From a virus, in the IMG/VR virus record IMGVR_UViG_3300032289_001132, positions 1 through 28,340 of that record: a DNA stretch of 28,340 nt, one strand, 5' to 3'. A program made the position numbers and the translations under genes. The notes below the pieces were generated by a model. It saw only the letters and a list, made by a program, of their open reading frames with translations. It ran no database searches and was not told the DNA's origin. Positions 21,093-27,987 of the stretch are shown here, piece by piece. Within the stretch, counting starts at the first letter, position 1; each line of letters opens with the position of its first letter.

Positions 21093-21127
21093 GCGCAAAC
21101 ACTACCCGCTGTTTTGAATCAAGTCAA
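21093..21127 (-). promoter_or_regulatory. sigma70-like promoter, leaderless, downstream of terminase
   Basis: Minus strand: TTGACT (21127-21122), 17-bp spacer, TAGTGT (21104-21099), 6 bp TTGCGC, ATG at 21092. It sits in the AT-rich gap after the large terminase gene. In the same gap a weak hairpin (CCTTG at 21172-21176, CAAGG at 21183-21187) may end the terminase transcript. Confidence 0.6.
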
Positions 21128-21190
21128 CATCTTTTTTCATTTTTCTCAATTATTTTTCACTGGCGGAAAATCCTTGATTTTACAAGGGTT

Positions 21191-22978
21191 TCACTCGTTT
21201 TCCGCCTCCGCCGTCTCGTCATATTGAAACAATTTGTAAAGCAAACCCTGCCCAACGGCGTAATACATACAGTCCCAAAGGTGGTTTTGCGCGTGCGATT
21301 TGCCCGGCGTCCAGATCCATTCCGTTCCTTGATCCTTGCCAAGGTTGCGCTTTTCCCTTCGCTCGCAAGTCATGTGCTCGCGGAAGGAGTCGGAAACGTC
21401 GCTCGGCAGTTCAATCGCGCCCTCGCGTTGCGTCATACGGTAGAGCGTGTCCTTGATGGGGTTTGAAGCTAGGCGGCGATACGTCGCAACCTTGCCATCC
21501 GGCAGCATCTTGCGCGACTTGTCGGAAAATAGACGTTCGACAAATCGCCCGTTTCCGATTGGCCAGCGGAAGGATCGTTCATCGCGGCCAAGAACGCCAT
21601 GCCAGCCGTTAGTCGCCGCAATGCTCGCCATGCGGTCAATCTCAAATCCGAAGTCCAGCCAAACGCGATGCGGGGCGATGCCGTAGCTCGCCGCAATGTC
21701 CACAAGTTCTTGCTCGTTTCCGCCGCGTGATTGCGTGCGACCTTCGCGGAGCACTTTTAAAACGCCACCCGGTTTCCATGTCGTGACGCAATACCAAAAA
21801 TGATCCTTGCCTGCGTCAATCGTCATGAAACGCGCTAGGCCGATGTCCCGGCCCTTATGCCGCATCTGGATTTCTGCCGACAATCTCTCTTTGGTGGCAA
21901 CGTCTGCCATCGAATACGCCGCGCTTGTCGAAAGTTCGATTGGCGAGTCTGTCATTTCATCGCTCCAAAATTCGGCGCGGTGTTTCTGCCGCCATTGTTG
22001 CAACGGCATGTAATCGCCAAGGTTTTTGGCTTCCATCGCGTTCAAAAACGCCAAAACGTCATCCGCCATCGGTATCCACCACACTGCGCCACGGTCAACC
22101 TGGAATCCTCGCCTTTCCGCCGGTGCGTCCTTCCCGCGAATGTATCCGCCTTTGCCGTTGCCCATGTTAGATTCTGCCAACGCCCGGCGCGATTGCGTCG
22201 TGTCGGGATGTTCTTTCCCGCACGATGGACAAACTCGGCGAGCGGTTTTTGCTGTCGCGTCCTTGTCGCCTTCAACGGTGTCGAATTTCACTTGATCCCA
22301 GTCGAAAGGTTGTTCGCTTCCACACTCACAACGCCAGCCAAAGCGGCTCATGTCAGTCGCTTTCCATTGCGCGTCAAACTCGCCATCCGAAAACCCGCCT
22401 TGGCTCACCATGTATTCCTTGCGGTTCCATCGGTTGTGGTGTCGCGCTTGAAACTCGCGCACAAGACCCGCTTTCCATGCCCAAACCTCGTCACCGTAAA
22501 GCCAACGCATTGAGAGTTCTTGGAAGCTACTCATGTTCGCGCCGGTCACAAGGAGCGGCATGTGGGGAAACATGATCTCGGTCTTGCGGACTTTGTTCCG
22601 GTCTGTCGGAAGCAAGGCCGCCAGCGGCTCGCATTGCCGGATTGCAGGCATCAATCGAGACTCTGCCCAAAAGCCGGATGTCGCATCCGTTTGCGAGGCG
22701 TAAAGCATGGGGCCTGGATCTTCGGAAACGACATAGCAGGTCAACGCTTCCGCCATCGTCGATTTTCCGCTGCCGGTAGGCGCGAGAACGACAACTTGCC
22801 GAGTCTCAATGTCGGCGGCGCATTCCATCGGGGCTTTCCACCATGGGGTTTGCGAGGGATCAAAAAACGATGAACGCTCGGAGTTGGCAATGCGAACGTG
22901 CTTTGCCGCCCATTCCCACGGCGGAAGACCTGTCGGCGGGCGCAATGCTGCGCGAAATGATTCATAGACTGCTTTCAT
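21191..22978 (-). CDS. terminase large subunit, GpA family
   Basis: The 595-residue packaging motor and nuclease fits phage lambda GpA-type terminases. The ATPase part has Walker A APTGSGKS (residues 66-73) and Walker B-type LYGDEVWAW with Asp163-Glu164. A zinc-ribbon insert uses Cys217, Cys219, Cys250 and Cys253. The nuclease part shows Asp388 (FMTIDAGKDH), Asp442 (WLDFGFEID) and Asp569 (NHLWDCMYYA), the acidic triad of RNase H-like terminase nucleases. It overlaps the small terminase gene by ATGA. GpA-type motors usually cut at cos sites, so unit-length packaging is likely; I did not find a cos site. Confidence 0.93.
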   Translation of the reverse strand: MKAVYESFRAALRPPTGLPPWEWAAKHVRIANSERSSFFDPSQTPWWKAPMECAADIETRQVVVLAPTGSGKSTMAEALTCYVVSEDPGPMLYASQTDATSGFWAESRLMPAIRQCEPLAALLPTDRNKVRKTEIMFPHMPLLVTGANMSSFQELSMRWLYGDEVWAWKAGLVREFQARHHNRWNRKEYMVSQGGFSDGEFDAQWKATDMSRFGWRCECGSEQPFDWDQVKFDTVEGDKDATAKTARRVCPSCGKEHPDTTQSRRALAESNMGNGKGGYIRGKDAPAERRGFQVDRGAVWWIPMADDVLAFLNAMEAKNLGDYMPLQQWRQKHRAEFWSDEMTDSPIELSTSAAYSMADVATKERLSAEIQMRHKGRDIGLARFMTIDAGKDHFWYCVTTWKPGGVLKVLREGRTQSRGGNEQELVDIAASYGIAPHRVWLDFGFEIDRMASIAATNGWHGVLGRDERSFRWPIGNGRFVERLFSDKSRKMLPDGKVATYRRLASNPIKDTLYRMTQREGAIELPSDVSDSFREHMTCERREKRNLGKDQGTEWIWTPGKSHAQNHLWDCMYYAVGQGLLYKLFQYDETAEAENE

Positions 22979-23502
22979 TGGTGATCCTCCGTTGCTTCAA
23001 AAATGGCGATTGACTCGCTGGATAAGCGGTCAAGAACGGCGTAAATCTCGTCTCTTAAAACCCGCTGGATTGCCGTCTCGGCTAGGCCGCTAATTCGCGG
23101 AGGTAGCTCGGATGGTAGCTTTGTGAATTCCGAACGGATTGCAGACACTACACGGATGATCTTTTCCCTGACTTCTTTTTCGGGAAGAAGTTCGCGGGCG
23201 GCAAGCCTGACTTGCGCGGCGATTTTTAATGCCTTCAGCTTCTCATGCGAAATCTTCACGCTCGCCATGTCATCGGCGGCGGAAACCTCGTTGATGATCT
23301 CCTCAAGCGTTTGGGCGGCTCGCGTTCCAATGTGATCCGATGTTTCCGGCGCGTTCTTGGGCGAGCGGCTAGGCTTTTCCCGGCAATGGTTCCGCATCTC
23401 GTCATCATTCCAAATGTTCACGCCCTTTGCCTGCGCGTAATTGACTTGGTCCAGGGTAATCCCGTGGAGTTCGGCAATCGCTTTTTTGGTTTTCTTGGGC
23501 AT
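22975..23502 (-). CDS. terminase small subunit (Nu1-like)
   Basis: The 175-residue protein begins with MPKKTKKAIAELHGITLDQV, where KKAIAELHGITLDQVNYAQA is a short HTH as in Nu1-type terminase small subunits that recognise the packaging site. The middle (DDMASVKISHEKLKALKIAA) and the LPEKEVREKIIRVVSAIRSE part are helical, for oligomerisation. It directly precedes and overlaps the large subunit gene, and follows an HNH gene, a common arrangement at packaging modules. The family judgement rests on order and the HTH. Confidence 0.82.
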   Translation of the reverse strand: MPKKTKKAIAELHGITLDQVNYAQAKGVNIWNDDEMRNHCREKPSRSPKNAPETSDHIGTRAAQTLEEIINEVSAADDMASVKISHEKLKALKIAAQVRLAARELLPEKEVREKIIRVVSAIRSEFTKLPSELPPRISGLAETAIQRVLRDEIYAVLDRLSSESIAIFEATEDHQ

Positions 23503-23504
23503 GA

Positions 23505-24212
23505 TCAGATGGGGAGGTTCATTTGTGGAACGGTAATCCGGTTCCTTTTTGACGTGTTTTCTTTAGCGCAAAGCGGGCGCAAGTTGGAATAGTGCCAGCA
23601 AAGCGCAATTTGCTTTTCGTCTGAATGGTCAAACGAATCAACCGGGTGTATGTGGTCAACGTGCCAGCGGGTTCCGTAGTTTTCCCATGTCATCCATTTT
23701 TGAAACTTACGCTCCAAGTGTTCGCGCAACTCTCCAACGGTGCATCCGATGTATTTCATGGTGGTCTTGTCCTTCCCAATCTTCAAAACCTCGCGAAGCC
23801 TGCTGCGTAGGTTTTTTTTCATACGGAAAAGCGGATCATTGCAATACTTGCGCTGTCTTTCGGCGTGGCGGGCTTTTACCTCTGGGCGCTGGCGGTATTC
23901 TTTTTTCTGGATAGCCTGTTGCCTTGCGTGCTTTTTGTATTGAGCCTTATGGTCGCGCCTTTTGTTTTCCATGTATCTTAAGGCCAGAATAGACCAATCT
24001 GGAAATACCGTTGTCTTGCGGTGCGTGTTTAGCTCTGAAATCCAGTATTGCTTGAACACGTCGTATTGCTTCCCGTTTTTGGTTCCCCAGTGTTTCTTTT
24101 TGACAGCCTCGATTCTCGCGCTTTCGCCGCGTTGATACGTAATGCTTGCAATTTCTTCGGCGTCATTGTCTTGCCGCCCTTCCTGCTGAATTCTTTGTGG
24201 TTCATGTTGCAC
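23505..24212 (-). CDS. HNH endonuclease adjacent to terminase (N-terminus uncertain)
   Basis: The frame can encode 235 residues from a GTG at 24212. The C-terminal half holds the HNH core: RWHVDHIHPVDSFDHSDEKQ followed by CWHYSNLRPLCAKENTSKRN. A basic, helical middle (MKKNLRSRLREVLKIGKDKT; EHLERKFQKWMTWENYGTRW) is typical of phage HNH proteins. The first ~40 codons overlap another plausible small ORF and look less natural than the rest, so the true start may be further in, for example the GTG in QYDVFKQYW or the ATG in RYMENKRR. HNH proteins next to terminases stimulate cos cleavage in several phages (HK97 gp74). A homing role is the alternative. Confidence 0.75.
   Translation of the reverse strand: MQHEPQRIQQEGRQDNDAEEIASITYQRGESARIEAVKKKHWGTKNGKQYDVFKQYWISELNTHRKTTVFPDWSILALRYMENKRRDHKAQYKKHARQQAIQKKEYRQRPEVKARHAERQRKYCNDPLFRMKKNLRSRLREVLKIGKDKTTMKYIGCTVGELREHLERKFQKWMTWENYGTRWHVDHIHPVDSFDHSDEKQIALCWHYSNLRPLCAKENTSKRNRITVPQMNLPI
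24029..24205 (-). CDS. small basic protein (58 aa) overlapping the HNH gene in another frame
   Basis: An ATG at 24205, behind a promoter-like TTGACA, opens a 58-codon frame reading MNHKEFSRKGGKTMTPKKLQ and ALRINAAKARESRLSKRNTG. The RKGGK...MTPKKLQALRINAAKARESR pattern looks like the short basic phage proteins of the GGK/AAAARW type, so its first 40 codons look more genuine than the overlapping HNH frame. Its last 18 residues (Ser/Thr/Asn-rich) look non-coding. The two frames may be two overlapping genes, or one gene broken or recoded by a -1 shift. Confidence 0.45.
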   Translation of the reverse strand: MNHKEFSRKGGKTMTPKKLQALRINAAKARESRLSKRNTGEPKTGSNTTCSSNTGFQS

Positions 24213-24218
24213 GTGTTT

Positions 24219-24247
24219 TTGTTAGACCGCTGTTAGAAAGTTGTCAA
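24219..24247 (-). promoter_or_regulatory. promoter-like element before the HNH / small basic gene
   Basis: Minus strand: TTGACA (24247-24242), 17-bp spacer, TAACAA (24224-24219), 13 bp, ATG at 24205. Two TCTAAC hexamers lie in and next to the spacer. The -10 is weak, and the distance to the start differs from the leaderless set. Confidence 0.35.
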
Positions 24248-24466
24248 GTCGTTTTGTTGTATGTCCCTTTTCAAACAATCGTTTGCTTGTAATGCCTCGG
24301 AGGCGCAGCGAGGCGCGAGGTCGGGAGTTTGAAATCTGTTATTTTTTCTAGAGTGCCAATCCTTGCCCCCTAGCTCGCCCCGTGCCGCGTCGCAACGCAT
24401 CGCCGCTTGTCTTGTGCCGTCGGCACTCTTCCCCCTGCTTAGAATTGATTTTAGCGCGGTGCTCAT
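24233..24466 (-). CDS. uncertain ORF (77 aa) in a structured, possibly non-coding interval
   Basis: A 77-codon frame from ATG 24466 (MSTALKSILSRGKSADGTRQ) fills the only large interval without a clear gene. Its composition, with scattered Cys, Arg, Trp and Asn and no hydrophobic core, looks like translated non-coding DNA. In its favour are a promoter-like element upstream and the purine run GGAAAGAG near the ATG. Against it are several strong inverted repeats in the interval, such as AGAGTGCC/GGCACTCT and CAAAC-GATT-GTTTG. An RNA gene is a fair alternative. Confidence 0.25.
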   Translation of the reverse strand: MSTALKSILSRGKSADGTRQAAMRCDAARGELGGKDWHSRKNNRFQTPDLAPRCASEALQANDCLKRDIQQNDLTTF

Positions 24467-24482
24467 AGTCTCGCTCTTTCCA

Positions 24483-24513
24483 ATTTTAGCGTTTGATTTC
24501 TGTTAGGTGTCAA
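24483..24513 (-). promoter_or_regulatory. promoter-like element before the 24.3 kb interval
   Basis: Minus strand: TTGACA (24513-24508), 19-bp spacer, TAAAAT (24488-24483), 16 bp to the ATG at 24466. A shifted -10, GCTAAA, would give 17 bp. It lies immediately after the stop of the gene at 24522, so it could begin a new transcript or a small RNA. Confidence 0.4.
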
Positions 24514-24521
24514 GGATAAAG

Positions 24522-24788
24522 TCATTTTATGGATTCAAGCGCGGTCTTGCATTTCTCAAGGCACCGCGTCAATCGCTCCGCTTCATCGTGGTGCATCCGG
24601 TATTTCGCCCGAAGCTCGTCGCGCTCGCGGGTGGCCTCGGCAAGCTCGCGTTCAAGTTGGCGGGCAAAAGGTGCAGGCACGGCGATTCCGTGCGGCCGAT
24701 ATTCGGCTGTGTCCGTGTCCCATCGCCAAGCGGTGAACATGGCCGCATCCGTCCTCGGCGTATCACTCTCCTTGTTTTGTGTTTCCAT
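24522..24788 (-). CDS. small coiled-coil hypothetical protein (88 aa)
   Basis: The 88-residue protein starts METQNKESDTPRTDAAMFTA and continues with PAPFARQLERELAEATRERD. The opening TPRTDAA, followed by an aromatic segment and an (F)ARQLER-type helix, is a widespread pattern among short phage proteins of unknown role. Residues 45-85 are a charged coiled coil (LRAKYRMHHDEAERLTRCLE), so it probably oligomerises. It follows the DnaC-like gene by 12 bp; that gene's stop lies in the TCTAAC at 24800. Function unknown. Confidence 0.72.
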   Translation of the reverse strand: METQNKESDTPRTDAAMFTAWRWDTDTAEYRPHGIAVPAPFARQLERELAEATRERDELRAKYRMHHDEAERLTRCLEKCKTALESIK

Positions 24789-24800
24789 TGTGTTTCTTGG

Positions 24801-25499
24801 TTAGATTTTCACTCTATCATGCGCGACAACATGCTTCATGCCCGTCGTCAACCTCCGAATGATAGCCTGCGCTTGCGCTGAGTCACGCCCATTTTGAGCC
24901 AAAATCTTCTCCTTCAATTCTGCGCCAGTGATCTGCATCGTCCATATTGTCGGGAGGTGGTTCCCGGTGCGCGATTCTAGCAGGTTGTAAAGCGCGGTTG
25001 ACCATGACTCTGTAAATTTGGCTTGTGCGATATCGTCGATCACAAGCAAAGGCAAGCTGTGCATGGCGTCGTTCCACTTGCGTTTCGGCCCGGTCATGCC
25101 GTCATCAGCTTTCGCCGCGTCGATGCTGATTTGCCGGATTTCGGTTCCGCTCCACCATCGAAACGGCATTTTAAGCCATGCGACAAGGCAGGCCACGGCG
25201 CATGATTTACCAAGCCCGCTAGTGCCGATCACACCGATTCCGTTAGGAAACTTGAAACGATCCCATCCCATCACCCCGTCAAGTTGCGGCGGGATTTTAG
25301 ACGGAACGGCATTGCGGTAGTTTGCCGGCATGTTTTCAAGCATCGCCTGCCATCGGCGGTGCTGCTCTTTAGCATCCCATTCGGCGGCCGCTATCGGTTC
25401 GCAAGCGTCGCAGATTGGAACGATGCCTGGTAAATCCGCGCATGGCTCGTATTCAACGTGAACGCCACATCGCGGGCATGGGTTTGTGATCGTTTTCAT
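24801..25499 (-). CDS. DnaC/IstB-like helicase loader ATPase
   Basis: The 232-residue protein is an AAA+ ATPase that would load the host replicative helicase at the phage origin. A zinc-binding N-terminus uses Cys8, Cys11, Cys30 and Cys33 (CPRC...CDAC). Walker A is GTSGLGKS at residues 92-99, Walker B LLVIDD at 151-156, and the sensor region is IWTMQITGAEL near 185-195. Arg215-Arg216 in QAIIRRLTTG are arginine-finger candidates. It pairs naturally with the replication initiator at 27909. The gene overlaps the preceding one by ATGA. Confidence 0.88.
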   Translation of the reverse strand: MKTITNPCPRCGVHVEYEPCADLPGIVPICDACEPIAAAEWDAKEQHRRWQAMLENMPANYRNAVPSKIPPQLDGVMGWDRFKFPNGIGVIGTSGLGKSCAVACLVAWLKMPFRWWSGTEIRQISIDAAKADDGMTGPKRKWNDAMHSLPLLVIDDIAQAKFTESWSTALYNLLESRTGNHLPTIWTMQITGAELKEKILAQNGRDSAQAQAIIRRLTTGMKHVVAHDRVKI

Positions 25500-25744
25500 T
25501 GGTTATTGGGACTTTCGGGTGAGGATAATTTGCTGTTAGCCAGAATTGCCCTATGTTCATTCACTTTGTCGCGGACATCGCCAGCGTGGGGGTAGTGCCA
25601 TTCCGTTTCGTCTCCCACGCGCCATCCGGGGAATGCGTAGTCCACTCCGCGCCAGCACATGCCCTGATTTTGCAGCCATCGGAGGCATTCAGCGGTTTTC
25701 AGTAAGTCGCGGTATTCGTCTATTGGTATTTTGATCGTTTCCAT
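25496..25744 (-). CDS. small hypothetical protein (82 aa)
   Basis: I start at the ATG at 25744 (METIKIPIDEYRDLLKTAEC), because the extension to 25780 lacks coding character. The 82 residues combine a helical N-terminus containing a LLKTAECLRWLQNQG stretch with a Trp/Tyr-rich middle (DYAFPGWRVGDETEWHYPHA). There is no recognised domain. It is coupled to the helicase loader by ATGA and may be a replication accessory factor by context alone. The 42-bp gap before it holds nothing clear. Confidence 0.62.
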   Translation of the reverse strand: METIKIPIDEYRDLLKTAECLRWLQNQGMCWRGVDYAFPGWRVGDETEWHYPHAGDVRDKVNEHRAILANSKLSSPESPNNQ

Positions 25745-25786
25745 AATTTCTAAAGAGGCTAAACAAGGGAGTGATGGCAACGGGAA

Positions 25787-26788
25787 CTAGCCGTTTGAGT
25801 CGGTGGTGGATTCAGAGTCCTGCGCGGCTAGTTCCCGCGCCATACCCCCAGCGTTGTCCCCAAGAATTGGACGCGCCATCAGCACGCCGTGGAACGTCTC
25901 GTATTCCATACCGTCTTGGGTCGGCCCTGGACACGGGCAGGTGTCGTATTCACACCCACACAGGGAACACACGTTCCCGAGTTCGCCCGTGTCTTCATAT
26001 TCATCATCGTAGCTTTCGCAGTCGCCAGCGAAGCTCACGCGCCGCCATCCGGTATCACCTCCCCATTGCAGAGCCATCGCGTCCGCGATTCCCTGATACG
26101 TCTTGGAGCGTTCCCGCCAGCGGTCAGGCGAAGGGGTGAGCTTATTCTGGCCGTTGTCGCATTGGTTCGCCCAGCGGGGCTTGCCGTAAACCATCCGGGG
26201 CGGGACATTCGCGGTTGGTTGGAGTTTTGGCAGACCTTTCAGCCATAGTCCGGTTGTCTTGCTGGCATCGTCCCCGAATTGATGTGGCTGTATGTATTGA
26301 TCCGCCTTGCGGATGTGGCTGGAGATTGCGCCCACCGGGTTCTCGATGGCGATGCGCGGGCAGTCGGCATCCATGAATAGGCGCACGAAGTCCAAGGCTT
26401 CCGCTTGTGCCTTGCGGCGGGCTTCGCCCACCAGCGTTCCGGGTTTAACTTTCTGGTGATACCCCACGCCGGGGAATTTCACGAAGTCCGGGTCAGATGA
26501 TGCCCACGCTGCCGCGACGTTTAGATAGGTGCATGGCGGATGGGCGATGATTAGATCCCATCCGTTGCCGAGGATGTCCCTAACGTCCCCGGTGTAGTGA
26601 TCGCCGGGTGTTTCCGTTTCCAGCATATCGCAGGAGGTGGCGACGTGTCCCAATGCGTTGAATGCATCCCGGACGGTTCCCGATGACTCGCAAGCCACAA
26701 GAATCCGAAGAGGGACAACAAGACCTTGCTCACAACCGCTGACAGCGGCGGAGTCTGGGGCGAGTTTAAGCTGTAATTGCGCTGTCAT
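25787..26788 (-). CDS. C5-cytosine methyltransferase-like protein with Cys-rich C-terminal extension
   Basis: The 333-residue protein has a C5-MTase-like Rossmann core: motif I-like LRILVACESSGTVRDAF (residues 28-43), Asp in SCDML, the catalytic-type loop AHPPCTYL with Cys86, and the IAIENPVGAIS segment with Glu149 corresponding to the ENV motif. The end of the core (NQCDNGQNKLTPSPDRWRER, then TYQGIADAMALQWG) is typical of this phage family. Residues 250-333 add an acidic stretch and a cysteine cluster (CSLCGCEYDTCPCPGP, 274-289), probably zinc-binding. It could methylate phage DNA against host restriction; no nuclease partner is present. Target-recognition parts of classical enzymes are not evident. 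Confidence 0.82.
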   Translation of the reverse strand: MTAQLQLKLAPDSAAVSGCEQGLVVPLRILVACESSGTVRDAFNALGHVATSCDMLETETPGDHYTGDVRDILGNGWDLIIAHPPCTYLNVAAAWASSDPDFVKFPGVGYHQKVKPGTLVGEARRKAQAEALDFVRLFMDADCPRIAIENPVGAISSHIRKADQYIQPHQFGDDASKTTGLWLKGLPKLQPTANVPPRMVYGKPRWANQCDNGQNKLTPSPDRWRERSKTYQGIADAMALQWGGDTGWRRVSFAGDCESYDDEYEDTGELGNVCSLCGCEYDTCPCPGPTQDGMEYETFHGVLMARPILGDNAGGMARELAAQDSESTTDSNG

Positions 26789-26800
26789 CGGTGTGAGAAG

Positions 26801-27166
26801 TTAGGCGTTTGCAGTTTCCCCGCCCGCAGTCATAACCCCATCTAGCGAAAGGGACACGGGCGGGGGATTTTCTCCGATTTCGGCACTCGCCGGGCGGGGA
26901 AGGTGGTTTGAAAGCAGATTGCGGCCATTTTGCGTTAGAATCCACGTTGAAGGGTTTGGGCGCGTCCCGTGCTGTTTGACTAGCAAGGCTTCCGCCAATC
27001 GGCGCAACGTCGAATACGCGGTGGTTAGCGGTATGGCTGTGCAATCGGTTACTTCGTTTGTGCTGCATTGCCCGCGCTCTTCGATCACAAGCAGAATTTC
27101 CAAGTCATGCAAGCTGGAAATCCCGGCGCGGCGGAAATGGTGGATTTGTTGGCGGAGTGTTTTCAT
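26801..27166 (-). CDS. winged-helix (MarR-like) DNA-binding protein
   Basis: I start at the ATG at 27166 (MKTLRQQIHHFRRAGISSLH), five bases after the previous stop; the longer frame runs over the end of the replication gene. In the 121 residues a winged helix is clear: LHDLEILLVIEERGQCSTNE, then VTDCTAIPLTTAYSTLRRLA as the recognition helix region, and LVKQHGTRPNPSTWILTQNG as the wing. The last 35 residues are proline-rich. It could control the early operon or assist replication. A plausible operator is the inverted repeat at 27,970, but nothing in the sequence proves the link. Confidence 0.75.
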   Translation of the reverse strand: MKTLRQQIHHFRRAGISSLHDLEILLVIEERGQCSTNEVTDCTAIPLTTAYSTLRRLAEALLVKQHGTRPNPSTWILTQNGRNLLSNHLPRPASAEIGENPPPVSLSLDGVMTAGGETANA

Positions 27167-27171
27167 GGTGG

Positions 27172-27909
27172 TTAAAATGGCAATGGATCGACCATGCCGT
27201 GTTCTTGTTGGTTGAGGTCGCCGGGGCGGCGGTGTGTAGATGTGTTTCTGCGGTTCCATGTCCTGACGGTGGCCCTCCAGTCTTTGATGCTTGTCTTGCC
27301 CCTTATCCATCCGTTCGCTTCATAGTGATCAATGAAGTTGTCAGCTTCAAGAAACGGGGGAGAGAGAGTTGCGCCGTAGGCGGCAACTTCTGCGACTGTC
27401 GGCTTTTGAAATCTCTCTCTCTTAGGTTTGTCTTTAGTTTCTGCTTTTGTATCTGATTCTGCTTCTGCTTCTGCCTCTGTATGTGTGCATTTTGCTGATT
27501 GTAATTGACTGTCATTGACTGTCATTGACATGTCATTGACATTTTCACGCTTGGTTGAGCGGTATTCGGCTTGTTTGCGGCGGTTGTATTCCCTGCGTTC
27601 TTCGGCAGACAGCAACGCCCGGTATTTTCCGTGGTTCAAAAGCCGCCACCCGCCGTCAATCTCTTGGATGCGCCTGCCCTCATGGTCTTTCGTCCGGCTG
27701 TATTCGTCCGGTGATTCCAAGCAGGCAAGTGCTGCGTTGCATTGCTGCAAAGTGACGCCTGCCCGCTTGGCAAGCCCTGGAATGCTCGCGTGAACCTCGC
27801 CGTTGCGGTCAACCATTGCAAGCATGGTGATCCAGACAACCTTTGTTTCTAGCGGTTCTTGCCAGATTGTGCTGTCGAGGATGCTGTTGAATAGCTTTGT
27901 GAACTGCAT
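27172..27909 (-). CDS. replication initiator / replisome organiser (DnaD- or lambda O-like)
   Basis: The 245-residue protein has an N-terminal winged helix of the phage replisome-organiser type (MQFTKLFNSILDSTIWQEPL; IPGLAKRAGVTLQQCNAALA), a Lys/Arg-rich region (ERREYNRRKQAEYRSTKREN), a low-complexity acidic linker (EAEAEAESDTKAETKDK) and a C-terminal domain with NFIDHYEANGWIRGKTSIKD followed by WRATVRTWNRR. This last block is common in phage primosome proteins. It would bind the origin and hand the helicase loader to it. The DNA coding for its linker holds palindromic tandem repeats, as in lambda O. A near-consensus promoter lies upstream. Confidence 0.82.
   Translation of the reverse strand: MQFTKLFNSILDSTIWQEPLETKVVWITMLAMVDRNGEVHASIPGLAKRAGVTLQQCNAALACLESPDEYSRTKDHEGRRIQEIDGGWRLLNHGKYRALLSAEERREYNRRKQAEYRSTKRENVNDMSMTVNDSQLQSAKCTHTEAEAEAESDTKAETKDKPKRERFQKPTVAEVAAYGATLSPPFLEADNFIDHYEANGWIRGKTSIKDWRATVRTWNRRNTSTHRRPGDLNQQEHGMVDPLPF
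27501..27541 (-). repeat. tandem 10-bp palindromic repeats inside the initiator gene, origin candidate
   Basis: Plus-strand units are GTAATTGACT, GTCATTGACT, GTCATTGACA, then one extra T and GTCATTGACA. TGTCAATGACA is a perfect inverted repeat around its central base. A second short tandem, TTCTGC three times, lies at 27457-27474. Repeats within an initiator gene often form the replication origin. Confidence 0.55.
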
Positions 27910-27944
27910 GGCGGGATTCTAGCGGATTGTGTATTTAATGTCAA
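27910..27944 (-). promoter_or_regulatory. near-consensus sigma70 promoter of the replication operon, leaderless
   Basis: Minus strand: TTGACA (27944-27939), 17-bp AT-rich spacer, TAGAAT (27921-27916), 6 bp CCCGCC, ATG at 27909. It is the best promoter in the window, with a perfect -35, ideal spacing and a -10 with five of six consensus bases. Transcription should begin at or beside the start codon. Confidence 0.8.
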
Positions 27945-27969
27945 GACTTTTGTTGACTGTGTATGTTGC

Positions 27970-27987
27970 GTAACGGTTAGGCGTTAC
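27970..27987. promoter_or_regulatory. inverted repeat upstream of the replication promoter, operator candidate
   Basis: GTAACG (27970-27975) and CGTTAC (27982-27987) are perfect 6-bp arms around GTTAGG. The element is about 26 bp upstream of the -35. No T-run follows on either strand, so a protein site is more likely than a terminator. Confidence 0.4.

Noticed and set aside
25787-26788. A complete restriction-modification system
   Set aside because: Only a methyltransferase-like protein is present; the two HNH proteins are remote, small and of the phage packaging/homing type, so no restriction partner is supported.
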